Position numbers and translations under genes: made by a program. A stretch of DNA of 64,000 nucleotides, taken from Gonocerus acuteangulatus (lineage: Eukaryota; Arthropoda; Insecta; Hemiptera; Coreidae). The stretch spans positions 62,181,770 to 62,245,769 of the forward strand of contig OX328124.1 of the NCBI GenBank assembly GCA_946811695.1. Direction: 5' to 3'. Within the stretch, counting starts at the first letter, position 1, and every line of letters begins with the position of its first letter. Below the pieces are notes generated by a model that had not been told where the DNA came from, did not search any database, and saw only the letters and a program-made list of their open reading frames with translations. Positions 35,483 through 47,047 of this stretch are shown piece by piece.

Positions 35483-35540
<58 letters not shown>
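35376..35540. repeat. Hairpin-forming TA array and second TA/TG array
   Basis: GCCACGTTAATATAT at 35376 is answered by ATATATTAACGTGGC ending at 35461, so the intervening TA/AC run is a perfect-ended palindrome. It is followed by (GT)n and another (TA)n to 35535. Confidence 0.9.
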
Positions 35541-35541
<1 letters not shown>

Positions 35542-36805
35542 TGCCATCGTTATCGTTAGGATGGCTCCTGATGCACGCGATTCATTCCATTATTTCTAAG
35601 GAATTTCTGTTTGACAAGTTGAGTGACATTACATAAATTATTGGCAGAAGATTGTTGCCTACTGTGCGCTAATGAAATTTCTTATTTATTTCAGAAATCA
35701 CATCATTTTAGATCAATAAAGGAATTCTATATATCACCATACATAACAACAACGAGACACACACAAACAATACTAGGAAAGAGTCCGATGTGCCTGTATA
35801 GAGGAGTATGAGAAGGTAATTTGAGCTGGCTGGTTGCTGAGAGGACGTGAGTAGACTAGCTGATAAGAAGGAAGCAGCTCTAAGCCTGAAGAACGAGCAG
35901 TCTTTAAGCTCCTCTCCTTCTAGCTACTAAAGTATAACACTACCTCTTCTCCACATATACAATTTGTATAAGATATCTCATTTTGGTTTACTATGATAAA
36001 TGGTCCAATGGAAAAACGTATTAAAAGATAATAACTGGGAAAGCAACATTTGTCTACATCATTATCAGTTGATCATGGAAATTAGGTATAACTAAAAAAA
36101 AAAAAATTATGATTTTCTGTTATGTTGGAAATATATGACAACTTTCTGAATACTATAAAGAAATATTTTTAGTCATACTTTGTTAATTAGTATTGTGTTT
36201 GTTTGGTGTGATAGTAATTTATTGAATGATTGTGAGGGTATATATTTCAGTGAGGGAAACTATTCATTTTGTAATTGCGTCTCTAGTAAATATGCATTTG
36301 TAAATATGTAAAGATTTGTTTAGCTTTAGAGAAATTTTAATAATTGATCCGGACTTTTTAAACATTTTTGTTCAATTTTATTCCGAAGCAAGGAAGCTGA
36401 TTTTTTCATGAAACTTCAGCGGTCGACGCACCAGAAAAAAAGTGATTCCAATTTTAATGCGAATAATTACGCTAAAACTCTTGAACAGTGAGGTTAAACC
36501 ATTAAAAACTACCAAATAAATCACAGATTATTTATAGGATATTCTATTAGAGAGAAATAAATTTAATCATTGCATACAATTTAGTACTGTAAAATAATAA
36601 TATCTGCTAAGAAAAACTGGACATACTGCTGTCCTTCATTTCAGTATAACCTTGAATAACAAATTTTCATTTTTTTTATAACAATCAAGTATAAATTTGA
36701 TGTTTTTGTAAAAGCATATCAAACCTTTTCGCTGCGTCCGTTATATTTAAATTTTTCGGGTCAGATGTAGAATATCGACTTGTTTTTCTGACAACATAAT
36801 ATTAG
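35541..36805. other. Anonymous intron-like sequence
   Basis: No gene or repeat recognised. Confidence 0.35.
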
Positions 36806-36930
36806 TCTTCATTAAAATGTATTTAGATTACAAATATACTTCACGATATATATATATACGATGTATATATATATGTATATATATTTATATCGTGAACTAT
36901 ATTTGTAATCTAAATACATTTTAGTGAAGA
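36806..36930. repeat. 125-bp hairpin
   Basis: The left arm TCTTCATTAAAATGTATTTA.. is mirrored by ..TAAATACATTTTAGTGAAGA; arms of about 45 bp flank a TA/TG-rich loop. It could be a small palindromic MITE or a fold-back of simple sequence. Confidence 0.8.
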
Positions 36931-39900
36931 TAATTATTATATATATATATATATATATGCATACAAAAAAAAGCTAAATCTTAACTCTTTTCAAGAAGTT
37001 ATTTTAAATTTATTTTAATTATTTTATGGTAGTATGAGCATTTTCTATATACCTTTAAACGTAAGTATTCGTAAGCTCAATAAATTAAAAACGTAGGTGT
37101 GCTACTTTCGAGAGGATGATCTCAACCGAATAAAGCCGTCCATTACGAAGTTACGATAGTGTTAGTTTTGTTTTATATTATTTTTTTAGCACTTTCCTCC
37201 GAAGGAATGTAGCTATGGAGATTGCACTCATGACGGAATTTTCGAGAAATTTCTTCAAATCTTTATTATTCAGTTGTGGTCAACTGAAGAGAAAAATGTG
37301 TTGTAAAAACGAACTAAATAAGTTGACTAAAAGGGGGGTTTACTCCGGACAAAAATTACTAATTTCCTTATACCGGTCGTAATTTCAGTTGCAACTCTTT
37401 ATACGTCCTGGCTATCTAATAAGAAAGAAGTGTTCTGAAAATGAACTAAATCGGTCTATTGTAAGGCGGGGGTGTTACTTTGTACTATGTTTGAATTGAA
37501 TTCTTCCGCCAAACAAAGGTTCACGAAACTCATCAAGATCAATAGATCGAAATGTGAAGCTTTGTGTATTTATTAAGTAGTGTAGTACCCCGCATACACA
37601 AAACTCTGGAAGAAAATTAATTAGAAAATTAATAATTGAAACAGCTGCAAAAGAGCAGAACAATTTATGTTTTTATTTGATTTATCTATATAGGTTATTT
37701 TAAGCAAATTGTTCAGGAATGCACTCGACACTACCCAATACTGAGGAAAGTGCTTAGTTATGCAGCTTCTGCGTGACGGACTTTTAATTTATTGAGTGAT
37801 GTTGCGAGATAATTCCATATTTTGCTGTTCAAAAGCATTTTGTTTTCATCCACATTTTGAAGAATATCCTTCTATTTCCTAGAATTTTATTGATAGATAG
37901 TAATAAGAGAAGATAATACAAAAATTTCTTGTATTGGGGTGCTCTCTTCCGTGTCGTGTGTGCTTAACCAAGAAGACTCATTCATTCACTAAAATACCTT
38001 TTTTATATATTTTTTTTCCAGCCCCATTGCCATTCCGGTTTATAGAGCAATATTTACTGGCAGGAAAGACTTCCGGAAGTAAGTCGTATATTACTTAAAA
38101 TAGATACACAGTAAGTTAGCTCCGGTGAAAGAACGGGTGTTTGTTTTGCCATTTCCAGTCGACTCCTTCCGAATCCATAGTGAATTATCAGAAGTATGAT
38201 TTGTATGCATGGGGAATAAAATTTATTTCTCCCCTCCCAGCATACATGCGATAGCTGAGGGCACGGCAAGCTGTAAATATAAGTCAAGGAAAAGCTATAA
38301 ATATTTACTTGGAAACATTCCTTTCCAAGCAAAGAAATACTGCAATTCTTCACGAGTATCTCACTAATTCTTGGATGTAAACTTTTTTTAAACTGTTGTC
38401 CACGAAAATACAATTCGGCTGATTCGGCTAGATTTAAAATAATCAATTTAAAAAATCGTGATAGCAGTTAAAGATAAAGTGTTAAAACTTCAATAATCTT
38501 TATGCCGTATTTTATGACAGAAGTTGGATTCACTGGAAATGCTTTGCCTGATATTTTTACTTTACCGTTATTATTGTGTAAGGGAGACTAAATATATTAA
38601 AATCAATTGAATATAAGTAATCTGAAAATAAAGGTAGATTGTACAGATTGGAAAAAACAAAACCAATAATAATAAAAAAAATACAATAGGTATAGAGATT
38701 TAGATTAAAATATAATATTGTAAAATATAAACCTTATTAAAGATTTTAAATATTATATAATATTCGGCTAACGTAAACAGTAGGGTATTGTGCAAAAGGC
38801 CATTGTAGTCGATGCATAATAAATTATAGAAAAAAAAATGCCAAGACTTTTTACGGTTGAGTTCTGCCCGATTAGGTAAGTTAAAAGTTCAGCTTTTCAG
38901 CAGGTCAAATTTTAAGAATCATCCGTAATACATTGAACATTCTTACGCTCATGTTTAGAGGTCGTTAAATACGAATTCGGTCTCCTTTTGTCCAAATAAG
39001 TCAGTTCAAGATGAAACTTACATACTCGTCGGTGAAACAATGAAACATGCGTGCCCATCGGTTTTTAAGATCACTGAATTCGAATTCGTGGTAGGCCTTT
39101 GATTTGATCAGTTCTGTTAAATACTCACCCTTTTTTAATTTTCAACACTGAAGTTAGGAATTAAGACGTATTAAAATTATGGTGCCAAAAATTATAAATA
39201 ATGGCACCAAACACTCCATTTAAAACTTATTTCACAAAAAATGTCCTCAGTCTTAGATAATATCAGAAGGTAATAAATCTAGGTGCATAAATCCTTATTA
39301 ATCACAGTTAGTGGATTTTCCAATATATATTTTCCACAATCTTCATGACTTTTAGCTCTTGAGTTTACATTCATGAGTAAGGTTTAGAAAAATCGTATTA
39401 AATCTTCAATAGTAGATATAACTTACTGTTTAGTACAAATGATACCAATTAAGTTATATATATATATATATGTACATATGTATTAGCTACTATGTAACAC
39501 ATATCGTACTAGTATTTATAACTTTACTACAATAACAAAAAAATCAACCGAAAATGTGTCAGTCTTACCTATGTTCGGGAAATAGCATCAAGACAGGAAG
39601 AGTGACACAAGTTCACTCTAAAGCTAGGTAAATTCAGTTTTCATGTTTGATAAAGGGATATATTCCACGCCTTTCATAGTCATAAATGAAAATCACCTTA
39701 GAAATCCTAGTCTGATGTGTTTTATAATAAAAGAACATACATATTTTATAAATACGATTAGTTCAGGGCATAATTTTGCCTGAACGTCCAATCAAGAATG
39801 CGGATAAAAAAGAAAATTCATAATAAAAAATCTGCCATTTTCAGAACAAAGAAAGCTAAAAAAGGCCTTCAAGAGTGACAATACAGACAAGAAAAAAGGC

Positions 39901-40456
39901 TATTTGTGGTATTTCCATTATGAGATGAAGTGAAATGAAAAGAGACACCGCTACCGGATACTGGTGGTAACTTCAGAGCTACTTCCATGTCGGATTGACA
40001 GCTGGGTGATCTACTAATTAGGGATTACCCAACACTCCAATACCCTCCATGTCAGGCCCTGAAATGCCCGATACGCAGTCATTAGGATTCAATACCTATC
40101 ATAAATATCCTTTAAACCTTAAATCAAATTAATTTGATATGAATTGACGATTAATCACTCTAGTAATTTAAAGAAACTATTTTACAGGAAGAATATCTGT
40201 GGATATCTATAATCTTTGGTTCAATAGAGGCAAGTAGTCATCAACATACAACGCAAGGTGAAATACAGATATAACTCTGACAACTGTGTATCAGACATAT
40301 TTTTATTATCTAGAAAATCTCGAAGTACTCTAGCTGGGTAAGGTAATTGTTTAAATGATTTTCATGAAACGGAAACATATTTGTTTGACAAATTGCAGAA
40401 AATGTATTATACTTAGGATACATTACCTAGGGAAAATTCGATTTCCTAAAATTTGT
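36931..40456. other. Anonymous intron-like sequence
   Basis: No gene recognised. 37184-37250 weakly resembles the 3' end of the Helentron-like family (TTTTTTAGCACTTTCCTCC). GTTATGCAGCTTCTGCGTGA at 37757 resembles words at 24804 and 57413. Short (TA)n at 39456. Confidence 0.35.
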
Positions 40457-40512
40457 GTTAATAGTGGCAATGTATGTATGTATATATATGTGTGTGTATA
40501 TATATATATATG
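40457..40512 (+). repeat. Microsatellite with a unique flank repeated at 42908
   Basis: GTTAATAGTGGCAATGTATG plus TATG/TA/TG repeat. The same unique lead-in occurs at 42908-42992. Confidence 0.8.
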
Positions 40513-40559
40513 TTTGTCTACACTAAAGCGACCACAATTTGTTTTTTATGCCAAGTAAT

Positions 40560-40930
40560 GTGGCATATAAATTCACATACCAAACGATTGATAGAGTTTG
40601 CTAACAAGCGAAATTAATTTTCAAACGGTTTTTTTCGAGATATTTCAGAAAATATGTGAAACCGCTCATTTTTGTTAATAATATTTTTTCCTTATATTTC
40701 CTTTACTCGAAACGTAACATAAATTTAAAAATCTATCTCTGGATGAATATCAAACGTCTAAAACAATTTTCAACCGAAACACTTGTTTTTGAATACCAAA
40801 CTAAAAATTAGGTAGAATAACAACAAAACAGTTCATTATTCAAGACTAAAATTTGAATATTTTCATAGCGCTCATAATTTTTCTTTCATTGGATCTAAAT
40901 CGGCCATAGAGTATTCTCAACTATTGAGAA
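40560..40930 (+). mobile_element. Possible decayed Helentron-like internal segment
   Basis: Words in the same order as 48200-48500: TTTTTTTCGAGATATTTCAG, CCTTTACTCGAAACGTAACA, then CAACCGAAACACTTG, with similar spacing. Divergence is high and no ends are present. Confidence 0.4.
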
Positions 40931-42907
40931 TAATGCTCCTCTTTCGAAAAAACTTTATCTGACAATTTCTGAAGACTTTTATAAATTACACATCGCCAAC
41001 AAATCTTCAGACAAAAGTTGCCAGAGAGAGGGGATGAGCTCCGCCTAGAAAAATAACCTGTTCCGCGAGCCAGAAATGTACGAACAATCCCAGCATAATT
41101 TCAGGAGAGAGAAGAGACAACTCCCAACGAGGAAGAACACGGGAACGGCGGAGTTTCAAGTTCCAGACGAGAGAACAACCATACAGCAGTCCAGGAGTTC
41201 TAAAAGTTTCACGTTTACGCCCTAGCCTTGTGTAGTTGGAAATTTAAATCCTTTCCGCTACTGGTTCACGCAGAGTTCGCTTAAAAGTAAAAACATCTCG
41301 GCCATTAGTGTGGAAATTACAAGCTTAATACTAATTCATGCTCAACTTTACCTCGACCTACTACTATTAATTAATAATGTTCTAGCATTATCATTATGTA
41401 ATGAAGGTTAGATATTAGATAGAGAAAACTCCTAATTTCGGAGTACAGCTAAGATGCTACTATTTGAATTATACTTATAGTACAAGATCCAGATGCAAGA
41501 TTGCAGAAAATGTACTACGTTCATGGAATGTATAAGCAAAATATATTTTTTTCATCCAATTATAAATAACTGAATACACTTTTACGAGGCTTCCTAAAAC
41601 AATTTGGCCGCGTGTTTAATTTAAATATAATTAATTTATGTTTTGCAAAACCTTTACGTTCATGACGTACATTCGACTGATATATATCAAATCAACATTT
41701 TTTTCATGATAGGATCTTAAAGATAGATTAGAGCTGTTGCGCACGCGTAGACGTGTTTTCAACCAATGACATCTAATAAACCTTATTTGCGGCCACTTTT
41801 ATATTGGCAGGTGGATTCTACAAAGCACAAAAAAAAATAGCTTTATTTATTTATTTAATATTTAACAATCGAATAGAGCTTATCGAAGTTCTTTCTCTGC
41901 TGTTCGTATATGTTTAATTGTTAGTGGAACGTTACCAAGTGTAGAATCATGCTTTATAGATGTGTAACAAAAAACCCTGACAGACCGAGTATCACAGATT
42001 TGCAGAATATTTTATTATTATTGTTATTAATGTTATTTGCAGAGGTAAGGGACGTGGGAGTCGCTGCAGGTTATATTCAGTTCTTGGCGATCAACGCTGG
42101 AGAAACCGGGACTGACTAAGAGCGGCATTTGATGGTCCTTAATGACTTCCTTAATGGCTTGCTCCCGTAATTAATTTTATTATTTCTCGAGTGCTCGGGG
42201 AGGATTGTGTGAAGAGGCTTCGAGAGGTTCGGTGCCGTTAGGCGGGGGTTGTAATGAGTGCAAATGAGGGGGTAATCCCCCCCAGTAGCCTACCCTACGA
42301 GCTATAAAACTACCATTAGCCAAAACTTCATCTTATTATTCCATCCTTCGCTAACAAACTCAGTTTCATTCTTGTCTTGAGCCACTGGTTCTGATTTCTT
42401 GATTTTTTACATTTAAAATCACAGAGGAATCATAAACATTTTGTATATAAAGGTACGGATTAAAAAAAAAAAAAAAAAAAAAAAAAAATGCTCTTTTATT
42501 TTAATATTCATTATAGGTGGAATCTACTAATTTTGTCAATATGTAGTAATATTACACCACGTTACAACATTTAATAAGGCAGTTCTAAAAAAAATAACCA
42601 ATATCATATTCTTAGAAAGCTTAGCCAAAAATGCTAGTAAACCCTTAAGTCTCTAAGTAGATAAATAGCCTTGAAAAGAGTTGAAGTTGTAGAGAATAAG
42701 GAAGATAGAGAAGGGCGAGAGGATAAATGAAGTGAAAAGTAGTAGATAGGACTGCCATATTCTAACGACCAGAAGTACTAACGCTCAGGCATTGTTCCGA
42801 TATTCCCTGTCTTTCCATCCCATTGAACACATTACCAAGCATCTTTTTCCAAGACAATATCATTATCGATATTACTTCAAGGCTGATTTTCATTGTAATA
42901 ATAAGCT
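40931..42907. other. Anonymous sequence with GC-richer islands
   Basis: 41030-41260 and 42040-42300 are distinctly richer in G+C than the surroundings, without clear coding frame or repeat match in this window. A 28-A run lies near 42461-42488. Confidence 0.4.
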
Positions 42908-42939
42908 GTTAATAGTGGCAATGTATGTATGTATATATA

Positions 42940-42991
<52 letters not shown>
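42908..42991 (+). repeat. TATG/TG/TA microsatellite
   Basis: Same unique lead-in as at 40457; runs into the 5' end of the Helitron at 42992. Confidence 0.9.
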
Positions 42992-42994
<3 letters not shown>

Positions 42995-43800
42995 AATATA
43001 TAAAATTCTCGTGTCACAGTTTTCGTTGCCATACTCCTCCGAAACGGCTTGACCGATTTTGATGAAATTTTTTGTGCTTATCCGGTATCTATGAGAATCG
43101 GCCAACATCTATTTTTCATCCCCCTAAATGTTAGGAGTAGTCAACCCCTAAATTTTATTTTTTATTTTTTAGACAAAATTTTTAATTTCTATTTTTTTAT
43201 GATACAACATACAAAAATACATACAATCCTCAATTTTCACCCTTCTACGATCAACCCTTATTTTGTAATAGCCATTTTAGTAATTTAATCATTTTTCGTC
43301 TCCGGTCGAAAACTGATCAATCGTCATTTAATTAGTTATCCCCGCCAGATGTCTACAGGTGTCACTTCTGACCCAGTAAACAGGACGGAGTAGGGATGAG
43401 AACGAGAAAGTTCTCAGGATTTTAAATGGCAAGTTCAGAGGTGAAAATATACTCATACCACGGATTCCTATTATACCTACAGATGTGCCAATTCAATTCA
43501 AACGTATTCAGTTTCCCATTAGATTGGCATTTGCAATGACTATCAACAAATCCCAAGGTCAAACGATGTCTGTTTGTGGATTAGATTTGAGAACACCATG
43601 TTTTTCACATGGACAATTATACGTGGCATGCTCTCGAGTGGGTAAACCATCCAGTTTGTTTGTGTTAGCTAAAGATGGACTACCAAAAAATATTGTTCAC
43701 GCTATAGCATTAAGAGATTGATATTGTTTAATAGTGTTACTGTCGTAATTGTTTAATTAATGATATATAATTTTAAGGAATAAATTATAATAATTTAAAA
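42992..43800 (+). mobile_element. Internally deleted Helitron
   Basis: Starts with TCTAATATATAAAATTCTCG, a 5'-TC Helitron terminus recognised from arthropod Helitrons, then CTCCTCCGAAACGGCTTGAC and GATTTTGATGAAATTTTTTG. After about 400 bp of leader it jumps to the last part of the helicase (43395-43721). The right end lies at or inside the assembly gap, so the 3' hairpin and CTRR terminus cannot be seen. Confidence 0.8.
43395..43721 (+). pseudogene. Helitron helicase, C-terminal fragment
   Basis: An open frame of about 109 codons ending in a natural stop: NGKFRGENILIPRIPIIPTD, FPIRLAFAMTINKSQGQTMS and HGQLYVACSRVGKPSSLFVL. These are the last Pif1-type helicase motifs (V: FAMTINKSQGQ; VI: VACSRV) and the C-terminus of the Helitron RepHel protein. 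The frame is undamaged here, but the HUH Rep domain and helicase motifs I-IV are absent, removed by internal deletion. It cannot act alone. It pairs conceptually with the N-terminal fragment at 27240-27660 from another copy. Confidence 0.92.
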
Positions 43801-44000
43801 NNNNNNNNNNNNNNNNNNNNNNNNNNNNNNNNNNNNNNNNNNNNNNNNNNNNNNNNNNNNNNNNNNNNNNNNNNNNNNNNNNNNNNNNNNNNNNNNNNNN
43901 NNNNNNNNNNNNNNNNNNNNNNNNNNNNNNNNNNNNNNNNNNNNNNNNNNNNNNNNNNNNNNNNNNNNNNNNNNNNNNNNNNNNNNNNNNNNNNNNNNNN
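43801..44000. other. Assembly gap (200 N)
   Basis: Exactly 200 N, same size as the first gap; a placeholder. Confidence 0.99.
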
Positions 44001-44229
44001 TAACTTCCAAAAAAAGTAAAAATAATAGTCAATTGCTTATGAAAAAAGTCTGAAATATTTGTTTACTTCTTTGATTGACCCCTGTCGGAGATCGCAATAG
44101 ATTCTTAAACATTTTATGATTTAAAAACATTCTAACTGACACTTTCAAAAATCGCCTTAATTCCTTTATATACAACAGTGATTCGACTGGAATCGAAACG
44201 AGCGTTTCCTGGGTTACTGTAGACTCATC

Positions 44230-44705
44230 ATCATCAACTGATTAATCGTCTTCATCATCATGCTTTTGAGAAGCTGTGAATCTCGTTGAGAACCTCGGCG
44301 ATTATTTCGGCTTCAGTTATGTCCCCGTACACTGCGACATCTTCACCGACATTAATGAAATCTTCACAGGGTTATGGGACAATCTGGAACGAAGTCTTCC
44401 CATCCGTCCGCTAGTTGTAAAGTGTCAAGAGAATCGATGTGACTTAATGCACTTTCGTTTGATTTTAAAAATCCAGTTTTGTTACCCGAGGGGGGATTTT
44501 TCGACATGATTTATGATCGGCCGCTTCTCTGTCCACTTCCCATTGGAGGTTCAGACTCGTAAAAAAATCGAATTATCCAACATGTTATTCGAATTAACCG
44601 CGATTATTTTACATTGTTTATGCACTAAATTCTAGGAACCGAGAAAAATATTCGAATTAATGATTATTTCGAATTATGGAAATTCGAATTATCCATGTTT
44701 CACTG
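44230..44705 (-). mobile_element. Tigger/pogo-like element relic
   Basis: On the minus strand the right end reads CAGTGAAACATGGATAATTC followed by GAATT repeats, typical of pogo/Tigger termini. The interior has a broken C-terminal transposase tail: LADGWEDFVPDCPITL, a stop or frameshift, then DFINVGEDVAVYGDITEAEI, which resembles the acidic C-terminal block of Tigger/jerky-type proteins. Most of the element is deleted, and the other terminus may lie in the gap. Assignment is by memory of the family. Confidence 0.5.
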
Positions 44706-45388
44706 CATTTGGAGGATAGAGTTGGGTATTTTGACTGAGTATTTCTCTTAAGGGTAAAAACTAAAGAAGGAAGGGGTTTGAGAGTTGAACATTTTCTCTC
44801 ATAAATTAAATATTTTTTTCTTACCCCTGCAGGCGTAAAACATCATAGAAACCAGCTAAAATAGTACGATCTGGAGTTATATTTGTGATTACTAGATTTA
44901 ATGCTCGTTTGAGGCATTTCAAAGTTAGGCCACCGATCTGTACTAGCAATTCGTTCATTTTATGATAGGCCTTTCAAGGTGGTGCCTTTTCTTCAGTGTT
45001 GCTCTGACAACAATTGTTTGTTCTTTTAAAGCTAAAGGACGACAATCCCACCGCTCTAATAGCTACGAGTTAACAATTTATAATACGTGGTATGCCTTAA
45101 GAATCAAATCAAATAAATTCATTAAAATCATTTATAATCACATTGAACACACTAGTTTGGGTACGACCTGGTCCAGAAAACGTTAAGGTGGGTTTACATG
45201 CTCAAGCAATTTGTGCAAACGGATTTTCGCTAGCGAATTCTTGTAAATAAACTATGTGAAAATGGACCGTTCATAAGAAGTTCAGTTTGGCTTGTTTATT
45301 TATTTGTTTTTTAGAGTAAGCGAATGTGCGAATTGCACTTTTGAAAAATACAACAGTTTGGCTTGAACAGTTGTGAAGTTTCTAGTAA
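44706..45388. other. Sequence upstream of the LINE
   Basis: No gene recognised. 45378-45388 (GTTTCTAGTAA) may be the left target duplication of the LINE; the word occurs again at 45395-45405 and at 52792-52802. Confidence 0.4.
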
Positions 45389-45460
45389 CATTTTGTTTCT
45401 AGTAAGAGAGAACAGCTGTGATCGTGTTGCCGAAAGGCTGTGTTTACTTAGTGCTCTCGT

Positions 45461-47047
45461 TTGTATTGCAATTATTGCTATTTATTGGTGTCAAAAAGTG
45501 TTATGACGGGTGTGAAAAGACTGGCCGAGACCCGTCCTCGGATTAGAAAACTAGATATTTCCTCGGCTGCGAAAATTCTTAGCAAAAGTGTAGAAAATAG
45601 TAAAGGCGATTCAAACCTAACCTCAACAGAAGAACCGGCCAAAACAGGTGATATGAATTTTCTATCTCACATATTCCCTGAGGTGACTGTTATAGAGCCA
45701 GGCAGTAGTAACCTCAACTCTAACCTTCCTAACGTAACCAATGACAACGAGTCACTTCCAATCAACACAGACAGTCTCGATGCAATGGACGCTCAATCTT
45801 TCGAAGAACCTAAACCCAAGAGAAATAGATATGCCCGAATAATAACTCCTGTGGCAGTTATGACTCCGACCAATAATAGATTTCCCCCATTATCTGAAAT
45901 ACAGACTGAAGATAATACTACTCGTATTTCTGCTTCTTCCCCGATTCAAAAACCGAGACCAAACAGACAACAGACCAGACATTTCAACCGAACAGCTGAC
46001 ATCCCTGAGAGTACCCAGTCTCCTAAAATTCCTCCTATTTTTGTAGTTTTGTCCGACAATCACGAAAACTCATTCATTGACAGTAAACAGCTAGTGTCAG
46101 ATCTTGAACGAGTTGCAAAGTCCGCATTTGATTGCAAAATGCTATATAAGAAAATAAAAATATCTTTGTCCAGCATTGAGGACTTTAGAAACGTAACGAA
46201 GTTTTTTGACGAAACTCCAGATATAAAATATTGTTTAATTTCTAATCCGGACAGAACCTTCTCTGGTGTAGTACGAGGCCTACCCTTCAACGTCTCCGAG
46301 AATGATGTCCTAGATGACTTGAAGAGGCGAGGCTACCCTGTACAGAGAGCCACGAGGCTCTATAATAAAGATAGATCCCCCACACCATTAGTTGCCATTG
46401 AGTTGGATAATAATGAAAAAGGCAAATATGTTCTTGAATTAAATAGGCTGTGTAATATGGTTGTTACCGTTGAAACCCGACGCCGATCCGGGCGTCCTGT
46501 TCAATGCGGAAACTGTTTACGGATTGGCCATACTAAAAAGCACTGCCGGCTGGATCCTAAGTGTGCGAAATGTGCAGGAGACCATTCCCTTTCTCTTTGC
46601 ACTGACAGGTCCACTGATGCCAAATGTGCCAACTGTGATGGTAACCACAGTGCAAGATACAGGGGATGTCAAGTGTACATGAATCTTGAAAAGTCTCGCA
46701 CAAGAAGGACTGCCACATCACGTACTCAACCACAGGAGAACACCATACTTCCTAACACGCAGAATACGAAACCATCCACTACACACGACAAAAAACACCC
46801 AACCTCCACCCCGGAGGCTCCGCGACCAAACATCTGGACAGAAAGAGAAAATCTAAGAACAACACAGACAAAACAGGACGAAACAACTGAACAAACATTC
46901 GACATTTCTAAATTCCTGACGACTCTCATAAAGCCGTTCTTACCGCAAATTAAAACTTTTTTCACCAAATTATTGTCTTCAATTTTTACATCTGAAAATG
47001 GACTGTTAACTAAATGGACTAACAAACCGCGTAAACTTACTTACTGA
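45461..47047 (+). CDS. LINE ORF1 (gag-like nucleic-acid-binding protein)
   Basis: An uninterrupted 528-codon frame; the second Met at 45503 (MTGVKRLAETRP) is a plausible start and gives 514 residues. The first 180 residues are polar and probably disordered. Residues about 260-345 look like the PRE_C2HC domain (RGLPFNVSENDVLDDLKRRG, then VVTVETRRRSGRPVQC). Three zinc knuckles follow from residue 349: CGNCLRIGHTKKHC, CAKCAGDHSLSLC and CANCDGNHSARYRGC. The C-terminus is Thr/Pro-rich. In Jockey and related LINEs this protein coats the RNA. Its 3' end overlaps the start of ORF2 (46998) by 50 bp in another frame. It is intact although ORF2 is broken. Confidence 0.92.
   Translation: MYCNYCYLLVSKSVMTGVKRLAETRPRIRKLDISSAAKILSKSVENSKGDSNLTSTEEPAKTGDMNFLSHIFPEVTVIEPGSSNLNSNLPNVTNDNESLPINTDSLDAMDAQSFEEPKPKRNRYARIITPVAVMTPTNNRFPPLSEIQTEDNTTRISASSPIQKPRPNRQQTRHFNRTADIPESTQSPKIPPIFVVLSDNHENSFIDSKQLVSDLERVAKSAFDCKMLYKKIKISLSSIEDFRNVTKFFDETPDIKYCLISNPDRTFSGVVRGLPFNVSENDVLDDLKRRGYPVQRATRLYNKDRSPTPLVAIELDNNEKGKYVLELNRLCNMVVTVETRRRSGRPVQCGNCLRIGHTKKHCRLDPKCAKCAGDHSLSLCTDRSTDAKCANCDGNHSARYRGCQVYMNLEKSRTRRTATSRTQPQENTILPNTQNTKPSTTHDKKHPTSTPEAPRPNIWTERENLRTTQTKQDETTEQTFDISKFLTTLIKPFLPQIKTFFTKLLSSIFTSENGLLTKWTNKPRKLTY

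Noticed and set aside
37184..37250. Possible further Helentron-like 3' end
   Set aside because: Only the first dozen bases resemble the family; no hairpin partner or microsatellite follows.
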